Below are positions 47,833 to 55,954 of a DNA stretch of 64,000 bases, piece by piece (positions within the stretch are counted from its first letter, which is position 1; each line of letters begins with the position of its first letter). The notes under the pieces were generated by a model that worked only from the letters and a program-made list of their open reading frames with translations, was not told the origin of the DNA and did not search any database. The translations under genes and the position numbers were made by a program. This DNA comes from Streptomyces showdoensis (lineage in GTDB: Bacteria > Actinomycetota > Actinomycetes > Streptomycetales > Streptomycetaceae). The DNA lies in NCBI RefSeq assembly GCF_039535475.1, contig NZ_BAAAXG010000026.1, positions 2,537,501 to 2,601,500 on the forward strand, given 5' to 3'.

Positions 47833-49005
47833 ATGCGTGCCGGTGCCGGCCCCGAGTTCTGTCGACGGCCCCGCGGAGTCCTCCGTGGGGCCGCTCTGAC
47901 GTTGGTCTTCGCCGGAGTGCTCGGCACGGCGGCGGCCACCGGCTCGCTGCCCCGCCGGGAGCAGGCCCGCGAGCTCGCACCCGTGCCCGCGGCGACCCGG
48001 GCGACCGTCGACCGGGCCGCGCTCGCCCGCGCCGCCGCCGAGGCCGTCGCCGACGGCAAGTCCGGCAAGAAGGCCGCCGAGGAGTTCGTCAGCCGCAGCG
48101 GCGACCGCTGGGGCGCGGTGTACGACAAGCGGGAGTACGCCGAGTTCGAGCAGGCCCTCGACGGCGCGTACACGGGCGTCGGGCTCTCCGCCCGCAGGGC
48201 GGCCGGGGACCGGGTCGAGATCAGCCGGATCCAGGGCGGCGGCCCCGCGGACCGGGCCGGGCTGCGCCCCGGCGACCGGCTCACCGCCGTCGACGGGCGC
48301 CCGGTCGCCGGGCTGTCCGTCTCCGAGGTCGTCTCGCTGCTGCGCGGCGGCGGCGTCTCCGGCTCCTCCGTCGCCCTCGGCGTCGAGCGCGGCCGGGCCT
48401 CCTGGACGCAGACCCTGCGCCGGGCCCGGCTCACCACCGACCCCGTCACCGTCCGCCGGCTCGACGACGGCACCGTGCTGATCAGGGTGGCCGCCTTCAC
48501 CAAGGGGACCGGGGAGCGGGTCCGCTCGGCCGTCCGGACCGCGCCCTCCGGCGCGGGGGTCCTGCTCGACCTGCGCGGCAACGCCGGCGGGCTGCTCGCC
48601 GAGGCCGCGGTGGCCGCCTCCGCCTTCCTCGACGGCGGGCTCGTGGCCACGTACGACGTGGAGGGCGAGCAGCGCGCGGTGTACGCGGAGGGCGGCGGCG
48701 ACACCGTACGGCCGCTGGTGGCGCTGATCGACGGCGGCACGATGAGCGCGGCCGAGCTGCTGACCGGCGCCCTGCAGGACCGGGGCCGGGCCGTCACGGT
48801 CGGCTCCCGCACCTTCGGCAAGGGATCGGTGCAGATGCCGAGCGCGCTGCCCGACGGCTCGGTCGCCGAGCTCACCGTCGGCCACTACCGCACGCCCGCC
48901 GGGCACGCGGTGGACGGCCGGGGCATCACCCCGGACCTCGCGGTGGGCGATCGGGCCGAGGAGCGGGCCCGTACGGTATTGAGTGGCCTCGGAGGGGCCT
49001 CGTAG
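47833..49005 (+). CDS. S41-family C-terminal processing peptidase with PDZ domain
   Basis: A 390-residue exported protease starting MRAGAGPEFCRRPRG. A signal peptide or anchor (GAALTLVFAGVLGTAAATG) is followed by a helical region, a PDZ domain at about 110-195 (YTGVGLSARRAAGDRVEISRIQ; GLRPGDRLTAVDGRPVAGLS) and the tail-specific protease core: VLLDLRGNAGGLLAEA, the serine of GGTMSAAELLTGALQD and the lysine of GSRTFGKGSVQMP form the Ser-Lys dyad. It degrades or trims proteins outside the membrane. Its place right after ftsEX suggests processing of envelope or division proteins. About 80 bases separate it from ftsX. Confidence 0.95.
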   Translation: MRAGAGPEFCRRPRGVLRGAALTLVFAGVLGTAAATGSLPRREQARELAPVPAATRATVDRAALARAAAEAVADGKSGKKAAEEFVSRSGDRWGAVYDKREYAEFEQALDGAYTGVGLSARRAAGDRVEISRIQGGGPADRAGLRPGDRLTAVDGRPVAGLSVSEVVSLLRGGGVSGSSVALGVERGRASWTQTLRRARLTTDPVTVRRLDDGTVLIRVAAFTKGTGERVRSAVRTAPSGAGVLLDLRGNAGGLLAEAAVAASAFLDGGLVATYDVEGEQRAVYAEGGGDTVRPLVALIDGGTMSAAELLTGALQDRGRAVTVGSRTFGKGSVQMPSALPDGSVAELTVGHYRTPAGHAVDGRGITPDLAVGDRAEERARTVLSGLGGAS

Positions 49006-49023
49006 TGCGAAAATGAGCGCACT

Positions 49024-49563
49024 ATGGCAAAGGGACTCGTCAACGTGCAGGGCAAGCCTGCGAAGAAGAAGAGCCAGGACAAGGGGCCGGAGCGCAAGCT
49101 CATCGCGCAGAACAAGAAGGCGCGGCACGACTACCACATCCTCGACACCTACGAGTGCGGTGTGGTGCTCATGGGCACCGAGGTGAAGTCGCTCCGGATG
49201 GGCAGGGCGTCGCTCGTCGACGGCTTCGTCCAGATCGAGGGCCACGAGGCCTGGCTGTACAACATCCACGTGCCCGAGTACATGCAGGGCAGCTGGACCA
49301 ACCACTCCGCGAAGCGGAAGCGGAAGCTGCTCCTGCACCGGGAGGAGATCGACAAGCTGGAGCAGAAGGCCTCCGAGACGGGTCACACGGTCGTGCCCCT
49401 CGCGCTGTACTTCCTCGGCAGCCGGGTCAAGTGCGAGATCGCGCTCGCCAAGGGCAAGAAGGAGTACGACAAGCGGCAGACCCTGCGGGAGCAGCAGGAC
49501 ACCCGCGAGACCAACCGGGCCATCGCGGCGGCGAAGCGGCGTCAGCGGGCGAGCCGGGTGTAG
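49024..49563 (+). CDS. smpB: SsrA-binding protein SmpB
   Basis: A 179-residue protein. Family marks are [32 protein letters not shown], a positively charged RNA-binding face, [29 protein letters not shown], and the C-terminal basic helix [23 protein letters not shown] that enters the empty mRNA channel. SmpB brings tmRNA to stalled ribosomes. The gene is directly followed by ssrA, 94 bases later, as in many actinobacteria. It begins 18 bases after the S41 protease stop and may share its transcript. Confidence 0.97.
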   Translation: MAKGLVNVQGKPAKKKSQDKGPERKLIAQNKKARHDYHILDTYECGVVLMGTEVKSLRMGRASLVDGFVQIEGHEAWLYNIHVPEYMQGSWTNHSAKRKRKLLLHREEIDKLEQKASETGHTVVPLALYFLGSRVKCEIALAKGKKEYDKRQTLREQQDTRETNRAIAAAKRRQRASRV

Positions 49564-49606
49564 CCACCCGGGGTTAATGCGCTGGCTACCGCGGCCCCCG
49601 GTCACG

Positions 49607-49612
49607 TACGAT
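49607..49612 (+). promoter_or_regulatory. Candidate -10 box (TACGAT) of ssrA
   Basis: TACGAT fits the housekeeping -10; with TGGCTA 18 bases upstream as a poor -35. Transcription would start near 49619, giving a precursor with a ~38-base 5' leader that holds a GCACC/GGTGC stem, to be removed by RNase P. Confidence 0.5.
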
Positions 49613-49657
49613 GGGGCCTGCACCTCGGAGAGGGTGCGCGCTTTGAAAAATCAACAT

Positions 49658-50047
49658 GGGGATGATCGGTTTCGACAGCGGATGTCGAAGCAGGGGAAGC
49701 GTGTCGAGGAAGCGGCAATGATCTCGTAAACCATATGTCGCAACCAATAATCGCCAACTCCAAGAGCGATAACTCCCGCTTCGCCCTCGCTGCCTAATTT
49801 TAGGTAACGAGCAGAAGCCTCTGTGAGGAGCGTCAGCCCGGGGGTGGTCCCGACCCGGATCCTGGCGTCATTCAGGGATCTAAACCTCTAGCCCCGGTCA
49901 CGGGGGCCTGAGGGAAATCAAACAGTGGCTGAGCCCGTTCCGGACTTGTCTGGGTGATCCGGAGGGCTGAGAAACTCGTACCAGACTGCACACGGAGAAG
50001 CCCTGTTTCCGCACCGTTGGACGCGGGTTCGATTCCCGCCATCTCCA
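49658..50047 (+). ncRNA. ssrA: Transfer-messenger RNA
   Basis: The mature RNA begins GGGGATGATCGGTTTCGACAG, and its first seven bases pair with CATCTCC (50040-50046) to form the tRNA-like acceptor stem; the T-arm GGTTCGATTCCCGCC is just before. The discriminator A is at 50047 and the next bases are C-T, so the terminal CCA is not fully encoded and must be added. The tag frame begins with GCC at 49753 and ends with TAA at 49795-49797, encoding ANSKSDNSRFALAA, which ends in the canonical ALAA degradation signal. With SmpB it rescues stalled ribosomes and tags the incomplete protein for proteolysis. Confidence 0.96.
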
Positions 50048-50064
50048 CTCATCCCATGTGGGCA

Positions 50065-50103
50065 CAGGCCCGGTGGTCGTTCCGACGACTGCCGGGCCTT
50101 TGT
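50065..50103 (+). terminator. Terminator after ssrA
   Basis: Arms AGGCCCGG and CCGGGCCT enclose an inner GGTCG/CGAC stem; TTTG follows. It lies 18 bases after the mature tmRNA end and may also serve the convergent MFS gene. Confidence 0.85.
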
Positions 50104-50112
50104 CGTGCGCCG

Positions 50113-51453
50113 TCACCGCTTCCGTTCCCGCTCCCGGCGGCCCACCCCCGTCGCCAGGCACAGCAGCAGGGCCAGGGTCGCCGCCGTGACCGGGGCGAGG
50201 TAGCCGCAGGTCGTCGTCGGGGCGTGCTCCGAGAGCCAGCCGCCCAGGGCCGAGCCCGCCGCCACGCCGCCGAGCAGGGCGGTCACCGCGAGGGTCATGC
50301 CCTCGTTGAGGCGGTCCGGCGGGGTCAGGCGCTGGACCAGGGTCATGCCGGTGACCATCGTCGGGGCGATCGTCAGGCCGGCCAGCAGCAGTGCTCCCGC
50401 GAGGGCGAGCAGCGAGCCGGTGAGGGCGGCGAGGAGGGGGAGCGCCATCAGCGCGGCCATCGCCGCGAGGCAGCCGGGGAGGCGGGCCGAGCGGCGGGCG
50501 CGGCCGTAGGCCAGTCCGGCCGCGCAGGAGCCCGCGGCCTGGAGGGCCAGGACGGGGCCGGCGGCCGGGCCGTCCACGTACGCCAGGGTGACGATCTCCA
50601 TCGCGCCGAAGACCGCGCCGGTGGCGAGGAAGACCGCGAGCAGGGCCGGCATGCCGGGGGCGCGCAGCGGGGAGCGGCCCGTGGTGCGCGGGGCGACCGG
50701 GGGTTCGGTGGAGCGTTGGGCGGCGAAGAGCAGCACCCCGGTGAGGAAGAGGGCGGCGGCGACCAGGGTGCCCGCCCCGGGGAAGAGCGCCGAGCAGAGG
50801 AAGGCGGCGAGCACCGGGCCGAGCATGAAGCACAGCTCGTCGGCGGCCTGTTCGAAGGCGTTGGCGGTGTGCAGGGCGGCCTTGGCGTCGGGGGCGTCCT
50901 TGAGAAGGTGGGCCCAGCGGGCCCGGGACATGCCGCCGGTGTTGGGGGCGGTGGCGGTGAGCGCGGTGGTCGCGAAGAGGGTCCAGGCCGGGGCCTGGGC
51001 GGAGGCGCAGAGCAGCAGGACGAGCCGGCCGAGGACCGCGTGGACGGTGGCGGGCACGGCGATCCGCGCCTGGCCGTACCGGTCGACCAGCCGGGCGATC
51101 CAGGGCGCGGTGAGCGCCCCGGCGAACAGGCCGGCGGCTCCGACGGCGCCGGCGAGGGCGTAGGAGCCGTAGGTCTCGGCGATCAGGATGACGGCGCTGA
51201 CGCCGAACATGCCCATGGGCAGCCGGGCGAGCAGGTTGCCCAGGGTGAAGGCGCGGGCGCCGGGGAGGGTGAAGAGGCGGAGGTAGGGGTTGACGGGGGC
51301 GGCAGCCCCCGGTGTGCGGCGCGGAGCCCGGGCGGGGGCGGGTGACCCGGGGGAGTGGGCGGGGGCGGGAGCCCCGGGGGAGTGGTGGCGGGTGTAGCGG
51401 GGGGCCGGGGCGGGGCCCGCGGGGGTCAGGATCAGGTCCGGTGGAGGGGGCAT
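50113..51453 (-). CDS. Major facilitator superfamily transporter
   Basis: A 446-residue membrane protein starting MPPPPDLILTPAGP. A ~50-residue proline/alanine-rich N-terminal stretch precedes 12 predicted membrane segments beginning at LFTLPGARAFTLGNLLARLP. The motif ALTAPWIARLVDRYGQARI is the loop 2-3 signature of MFS drug/metabolite exporters. The ligand is unknown. It is divergent from a LysR-family regulator over a 83-base gap that holds palindromic operator candidates, so the two probably form a regulator-exporter pair. An internal start near VNPYLRLFTL is an alternative. Confidence 0.88.
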   Translation of the reverse strand: MPPPPDLILTPAGPAPAPRYTRHHSPGAPAPAHSPGSPAPARAPRRTPGAAAPVNPYLRLFTLPGARAFTLGNLLARLPMGMFGVSAVILIAETYGSYALAGAVGAAGLFAGALTAPWIARLVDRYGQARIAVPATVHAVLGRLVLLLCASAQAPAWTLFATTALTATAPNTGGMSRARWAHLLKDAPDAKAALHTANAFEQAADELCFMLGPVLAAFLCSALFPGAGTLVAAALFLTGVLLFAAQRSTEPPVAPRTTGRSPLRAPGMPALLAVFLATGAVFGAMEIVTLAYVDGPAAGPVLALQAAGSCAAGLAYGRARRSARLPGCLAAMAALMALPLLAALTGSLLALAGALLLAGLTIAPTMVTGMTLVQRLTPPDRLNEGMTLAVTALLGGVAAGSALGGWLSEHAPTTTCGYLAPVTAATLALLLCLATGVGRRERERKR

Positions 51454-51495
51454 GGATCAAGGTTCTTTTGGCATGCCCCTGGCGGTCCAACACCC

Positions 51496-51534
51496 ATGCG
51501 GGCCGCATTCACGCGCTTCTGTTGTTGAATGCGG
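51496..51534. promoter_or_regulatory. Operator candidate in the MFS/LysR gap: three copies of ATGCGG
   Basis: ATGCGG-G-CCGCAT (51496-51508) is a perfect inverted repeat; CCGCATTC (51503-51510) is repeated inverted as GAATGCGG (51527-51534) 16 bases further on. The third copy overlaps TTGAAT (51525-51530), a -10-like box six bases before the LysR start, so binding would block lysR transcription. Confidence 0.5.
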
Positions 51535-51536
51535 GG

Positions 51537-52520
51537 GTGAGCATCTCCGGCGACCCCGACCCCCGGCTTCTCCGTTCCTTCGTCGCCGTCGCGGAGGAAC
51601 TCCACTTCACCCGCGCCGCCGCCCGCCGGTACACCGCGCAGCAGGCCCTCAGCCGGGACATCCGGCGGCTCGAACGGGAGCTGGGCGCCGAGCTGTTCGT
51701 CCGGACCACCCGGCAGGTCGCGCTCACCCCGGACGGCGAGCGGCTGCTCCCGTACGCGCACCGCGTCCTCACCGCGTACGAGGAGCTCGCCGACGCCTTC
51801 CGCGGCGGGCCCCGTCCGCTCCTCGTCGACCTCAACAGCGCCGGCCTCGGCCATGAGAACGTCGTCCGCCGGGCCCGCGAACTCGCCCCGGAACTGGAGC
51901 TGATGGCCCGCTACGAGAGCGGCCTCACCGGCGCGGCGCGCGAGATCCTCGCCGGGCGGCTCGACGTCTCCTTCGGGCGGTACGGAGGCCTCGACCCGGT
52001 CCTGCGGGACCGCCTGGAGGCGCAGTTCGTGCGGTACGAGCCGATGGCCGTGCTGCTCCCGGAGGGCGACCCGCTCGCCGCGCTGCCCGAGGTCCCGCTC
52101 GGCGCGCTGGCCGGCCGGGACGTCTACGCGGGCGCAGGCAACGACCGCACGCCCGAGTGGACCGACCTGGCCGCCCGCCTCTTCGCCGGCCACGGCGTGC
52201 GGGTCGCCCCGCCCGCGCCGCTCGTCGTCGGGATGGAGGAGTTCCGCCGGATCATGGCCAAGTCGCCCACCCCGGTCCTCGCCGTGGTCGATTTCCCGCC
52301 GATGCCGGGCTGTGTGCTGCGGCCCCTCGTCGACCCCGTCCCGCTGTCCCCCGTGAGCCTGGTCTGGCGCAGGGGGCTGCGGCACCCGGGGCTCGACGCC
52401 CTGCGCCGGGCCGCCGCCGAGCTCGCCGCCGCCGAGGGCTGGTACGAGCGCCCGGCCGGCTCCTGGCTGCCGGACGGGGAGCTCCTGGGGGCGCTCACAG
52501 CACCCCCGCGCTCCGGGTGA
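51537..52520 (+). CDS. LysR-family transcriptional regulator
   Basis: A 327-residue regulator with a GTG start. The winged HTH at residues ~8-66 reads RLLRSFVAVAEELHFTRAAA, AQQALSRDIRRLERELGAEL and FVRTTRQVALTPDGERLLPYA; the C-terminal co-inducer domain follows (VDLNSAGLGHENVVRRARE; ILAGRLDVSFGRYGG). It is divergent from the MFS gene. The start is set by the family alignment; no ribosome binding site precedes it, so the mRNA may be leaderless. The inducer is unknown. Confidence 0.93.
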   Translation: MSISGDPDPRLLRSFVAVAEELHFTRAAARRYTAQQALSRDIRRLERELGAELFVRTTRQVALTPDGERLLPYAHRVLTAYEELADAFRGGPRPLLVDLNSAGLGHENVVRRARELAPELELMARYESGLTGAAREILAGRLDVSFGRYGGLDPVLRDRLEAQFVRYEPMAVLLPEGDPLAALPEVPLGALAGRDVYAGAGNDRTPEWTDLAARLFAGHGVRVAPPAPLVVGMEEFRRIMAKSPTPVLAVVDFPPMPGCVLRPLVDPVPLSPVSLVWRRGLRHPGLDALRRAAAELAAAEGWYERPAGSWLPDGELLGALTAPPRSG

Positions 52521-52637
52521 GAGCAAGGTTCCGTACCCGTCACCTCCCGCCACCGGGCCGAAACGCGCCTTTCCTAGCGTCAGCCGCACGGGGACCCGAG
52601 CACTCGCGCGAGGGGCCCGACACCGTGGAGGTGCGAG

Positions 52638-54005
52638 ATGGGCGGCCGGTGGATCGAACGCTGGGAGCCGGAGGACGAGACCTTCTGGCGTGAGGGGGGC
52701 GAGCGGATCGCCCGCAGGAACCTGTGGTTCTCCGTGCTGGCGGAGCACATCGGCTTCTCGGTCTGGAGCCTGTGGTCGGTCATGGTGCTGTTCATGGGAC
52801 CGGGGTACGGCGTCGACCCGGCCGGCAAGTTCTTCCTGATCGCGACCGCCACCCTGGTCGGCGCGTTCGTCCGGATCCCGTACACCTTCGCCGTCGCCCG
52901 CTTCGGCGGCCGGAACTGGACGGTGGTCAGCGCCCTGTTGCTGCTGCTGCCGACGGGCCTCGCCTACGCGGTGATGGAGCCGGGCACCTCGTACGGCACC
53001 TTCCTGCTGGTCGCCGCCCTCACCGGCGTCGGCGGCGGCAACTTCGCCTCGTCCATGACCAACATCAACGCCTTCTTCCCGCTGCGGAAGAAGGGCTGGG
53101 CGCTCGGCCTGAACGCGGGCGGCGGCAACATCGGCGTCCCCGTCGTCCAGCTCGTCGGGCTCCTCGTCATCGGCACCGCCGGGGCCCTGCACCCGCGCCT
53201 CGTCCTCGGCGTCTACCTGCCGCTGATCGTCGTCGCCGCCCTGTGCGCCGCGCTCTTCATGGACAACCTGGCCCCGGTCAGGAACGACACCGGCGCCGTG
53301 AAGGAGGCCGTGGCGGCCCGGCACACCTGGATCATGGCCTTCCTCTACGTGGGCACCTTCGGCTCCTTCATCGGCTACGGCTTCGCCTTCGGCCTGGTCC
53401 TCCAGACGCAGTTCGGGCGCACCCCGCTCCAGGCCGCCTCGCTCACCTTCATCGGCCCCCTGCTCGGTTCGCTCGTCCGGCCCCTCGGCGGCGCGCTCGC
53501 CGACCGGCACGGCGGCGCCCGCATCACCCTGGCCACCTTCGCCGCGATGGCCGCCGCCACCGGGGTCGTGATCCACGCGTCCATGACCGAGTCGCTGACC
53601 GTGTTCCTCGTGGGCTTCATCGGGCTCTTCGCCCTCAGCGGGCTCGGCAACGGCTCCACGTACAAGATGATCCCGGCGATCTTCCTGGCCCAGGGGCACG
53701 GCAAGGGCCTCACCGGCGAGGCGGCCGAGGCCTACGGGCGGCGGCTCTCCGGGGCCTCCATGGGGCTCATCGGGGCGATCGGCGCACTCGGCGGCCTCGG
53801 CATCAACCTGGCCTTCCGGCAGTCCTTCCTGACCGTCGGCACCGGCACCGGGGCCTTCGTCGCCTTCCTCGCCTTCTACGCGGCGTGCATGGCGGTGACC
53901 TGGGCGGTATACCTTCGCCGGCCCGCCGCCACGGCGCCGGTGACCGGCACGGCGGAAGGCGTCGCAGAGCCGTCGACCGCCCGGCTCGGATACGCCGAGG
54001 TGTGA
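52638..54005 (+). CDS. narK: Nitrate/nitrite transporter NarK
   Basis: A 455-residue MFS protein starting MGGRWIERWEPEDETFWREG, with a GGAGGTG ribosome binding site. The two nitrate-signature segments are visible, ALTGVGGGNFASSMTNINAFFP and GLNAGGGNIGVPVVQLVG, plus the substrate-binding arginines in AFVRIPYTFAVARFGGRN and SLVRPLGGALADRHGG. It imports nitrate and/or exports nitrite through the membrane. The N-terminal WIERWEPEDETFWREGG is typical of actinobacterial NarK2-like proteins. The next gene, a HemD fusion, begins less than 90 bases later and fits a nitrite-reductase/sirohaem theme. TAGCGT (52575-52580) is a -10 candidate. Confidence 0.95.
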   Translation: MGGRWIERWEPEDETFWREGGERIARRNLWFSVLAEHIGFSVWSLWSVMVLFMGPGYGVDPAGKFFLIATATLVGAFVRIPYTFAVARFGGRNWTVVSALLLLLPTGLAYAVMEPGTSYGTFLLVAALTGVGGGNFASSMTNINAFFPLRKKGWALGLNAGGGNIGVPVVQLVGLLVIGTAGALHPRLVLGVYLPLIVVAALCAALFMDNLAPVRNDTGAVKEAVAARHTWIMAFLYVGTFGSFIGYGFAFGLVLQTQFGRTPLQAASLTFIGPLLGSLVRPLGGALADRHGGARITLATFAAMAAATGVVIHASMTESLTVFLVGFIGLFALSGLGNGSTYKMIPAIFLAQGHGKGLTGEAAEAYGRRLSGASMGLIGAIGALGGLGINLAFRQSFLTVGTGTGAFVAFLAFYAACMAVTWAVYLRRPAATAPVTGTAEGVAEPSTARLGYAEV

Positions 54006-54089
54006 GTCACAGTGGTCCCGCACGGCCGTAACGACCAGGAAATACGCGCGAACCGAGACCGTCACGCGGCCCCGGCAGTCTCGGGCGGC

Positions 54090-55253
54090 ATGGACGAGCA
54101 AGAGCGCGGCAGGCAGGGCCAGGGGCCCCTCGCGGGGTTCACCGTCGGGGTCACGGCGGCGCGGCGCGCGGACGAGCTGATCGCGCTGCTGCGCCGCCGC
54201 GGGGCGGCCGTCGTCCACGGGCCGGCGCTGCGGATCGTGCCGCTCGCCGACGACACCGAGCTCCTCGCCGCCACCGAGGAGCTCATCGGCCACGCCCCGG
54301 ACGTCGTCGTCGCCACCACGGCGATCGGCTTCCGCGGCTGGGTCGAGGCGGCCGACGGCTGGGGCTGCGGGGACCAGCTGCTCGACCGGCTGCGCGGGGT
54401 CGAACTGCTGGCCCGCGGCCCCAAGGTGAAGGGCGCGGTCCGCGCGGCCGGGCTCACCGAGTCCTGGTCGCCGTCCTCCGAGTCGATGGCCGAGGTCCTC
54501 GACCGGCTGCTCGCCGAGGGCGTCGCGGGGCGCCGGATCGCGCTCCAGCTGCACGGCGAGCCGCTGCCCGGGTTCGTGGAGGCGCTGGAGGAGGGCGGGG
54601 CGGAGGTCGTCGTCGTGCCGGTCTACCGGTGGATGCCGCCCGTGGACACCGGGCCGCTCGACCGGCTCCTGGACGCGGTGGTCGCCCGCGCGCTGGACGC
54701 CGTGACCTTCACCAGCGCCCCCGCCGCCGCCTCGCTGCTGCGCCGGGCGGGGGAGCGGGGACTGCGCGACGAGCTCGTCGCGGCGCTGCGGCGCGAGGTG
54801 CCGGCGGTGTGCGTGGGGCCGGTGACGGCGCTGCCGCTGCAGGCCCTCGGCATCGACACGTACCAGCCCGAACGCTTCCGGCTCGGCCCCCTGGTGGGGC
54901 TGCTCTGCCAGGAGCTGCCGTCCCGGGCCCGGGTGCTGCCGGTGGCCGGGCGCCGGGTCGAGATCCGCGGCCACGCCGTCCTCGTCGACGGCGCGCTGCG
55001 GCCGGTGCCGCCGGCCGGGATGGCCCTGCTCGGGCTGCTCGCCCGCCGGCCCGGCTGGGTCGTCGGCCGCGCGGACCTGCTGCGGGCCCTGCCGGGCGCC
55101 GGACGCGACGAGCACGCCGTGGAGACCGCCATGGCCCGGCTGCGGACCGCCCTGGGCGCGCCGAAGCTGATCCAGACGGTGGTGAAGCGCGGGTACCGGC
55201 TGGCGCTGGACCCGGTGGCGGACACGAAGTACGGGGACGAGACGGCCGGTTGA
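54090..55253 (+). CDS. Uroporphyrinogen-III synthase fused to a winged-helix DNA-binding domain
   Basis: A 387-residue protein starting MDEQERGRQGQ; an ATG/GTG 78 bases upstream is an alternative start. Residues ~15-265 form a HemD domain (LAGFTVGVTAARRADELIAL; VARALDAVTFTSAPAAASLL; VPAVCVGPVTALPLQALG), which makes uroporphyrinogen III, the branch precursor of haem, sirohaem and cobalamin. Residues ~285-375 form an OmpR-type winged helix (VEIRGHAVLVDGALRPVPPA; ALLGLLARRPGWVVGRADLL; AVETAMARLRTALGAPKLIQTVVKRGYRL). The same fusion is known in actinobacteria such as mycobacteria (Rv0260c-like). Location after narK suggests a regulator or enzyme for nitrite assimilation. Whether the HemD half is catalytic is not clear. 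Confidence 0.9.
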   Translation: MDEQERGRQGQGPLAGFTVGVTAARRADELIALLRRRGAAVVHGPALRIVPLADDTELLAATEELIGHAPDVVVATTAIGFRGWVEAADGWGCGDQLLDRLRGVELLARGPKVKGAVRAAGLTESWSPSSESMAEVLDRLLAEGVAGRRIALQLHGEPLPGFVEALEEGGAEVVVVPVYRWMPPVDTGPLDRLLDAVVARALDAVTFTSAPAAASLLRRAGERGLRDELVAALRREVPAVCVGPVTALPLQALGIDTYQPERFRLGPLVGLLCQELPSRARVLPVAGRRVEIRGHAVLVDGALRPVPPAGMALLGLLARRPGWVVGRADLLRALPGAGRDEHAVETAMARLRTALGAPKLIQTVVKRGYRLALDPVADTKYGDETAG

Positions 55254-55323
55254 CTCCGGACCGCCGGCCGACGACCTGCCGGGAGGCCGCCCGCCGGCCC
55301 CGGTCCGCGGCGAGGCCGCCCGG

Positions 55324-55869
55324 TCAGCCCCGGCCCCGTACCGCCCACGCCCGCAGCAGACAGCCGAACCCCGCCAGGGTGAGCACCCCGCGGACGTCGT
55401 TCCAGAGCACCCACGGGCCCTCGAAGGCCGCTCGGGCCCTCGCCGGGTCCGCGGTGGCCGCGAGGGCGTCGTTGAGGGGGACGTTCGCGGCCGACGTGAC
55501 GGCGAACACCGCCACGTACAGGACCAGGGCGGCGACCGTCCAGCCGCGGGCCCGGCCGCCGGACCGCAGCTGCCGGACGGCCAGTGCCGTGAGCAGCAGC
55601 GCGCCGAAGAACGGGGTGAAGAAGACCGGGTTCTGGATGACGTCGTTGATGTTCCGCATCACCTCGACGTAGACGCGGTCGTCGCTGCGCGCGAGGGCCG
55701 GCATCACCGAGCAGGCGTACGCGAACCACACGCCGGCCGTCAGTCCGGTCGCCACCGTCGCCGCCCCGAGGACCGCCCCGGCGGCTCCCCCCGTGCCCGT
55801 CCCCCTCCCCGTGCCGCCGTGCGTCCGGCCGTCCGTCCGATGGCCCGTCTGGTGCTCCGTCTTCGTCAT
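55324..55869 (-). CDS. DUF1772 (anthrone oxygenase-like) membrane protein
   Basis: A 181-residue protein starting MTKTEHQTGHRTDG. A glycine/threonine-rich N-terminus of 30 residues is followed by four membrane segments: AAGAVLGAATVATGLTAGVW, FFTPFFGALLLTALAV, GWTVAALVLYVAVFAVTS and a last one near the C-terminus (VRGVLTLAGFGCLL). The motif GVWFAYACSVMPALAR and FEGPWVLWNDVRGVLTLAGF are family hallmarks of DUF1772, which includes anthrone oxygenases, though most bacterial members have no tested activity. It is divergent from nothing close and convergent with the HemD fusion. Confidence 0.83.
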   Translation of the reverse strand: MTKTEHQTGHRTDGRTHGGTGRGTGTGGAAGAVLGAATVATGLTAGVWFAYACSVMPALARSDDRVYVEVMRNINDVIQNPVFFTPFFGALLLTALAVRQLRSGGRARGWTVAALVLYVAVFAVTSAANVPLNDALAATADPARARAAFEGPWVLWNDVRGVLTLAGFGCLLRAWAVRGRG

Positions 55870-55954
55870 GTCCCCATGGAAGGGCAGGAGTCGGCCGGAG
55901 GACATGGCCGTGCGTCGCAGCGGCATACGCGCGCGTCCACGGCGCCCCCGTCCG

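Noticed and set aside
52500..52640. GlnR-type nitrogen-control box ahead of narK
   Set aside because: GTCAC and GAAAC elements are present but 16 bases apart instead of the expected six, so they do not form a GlnR box.
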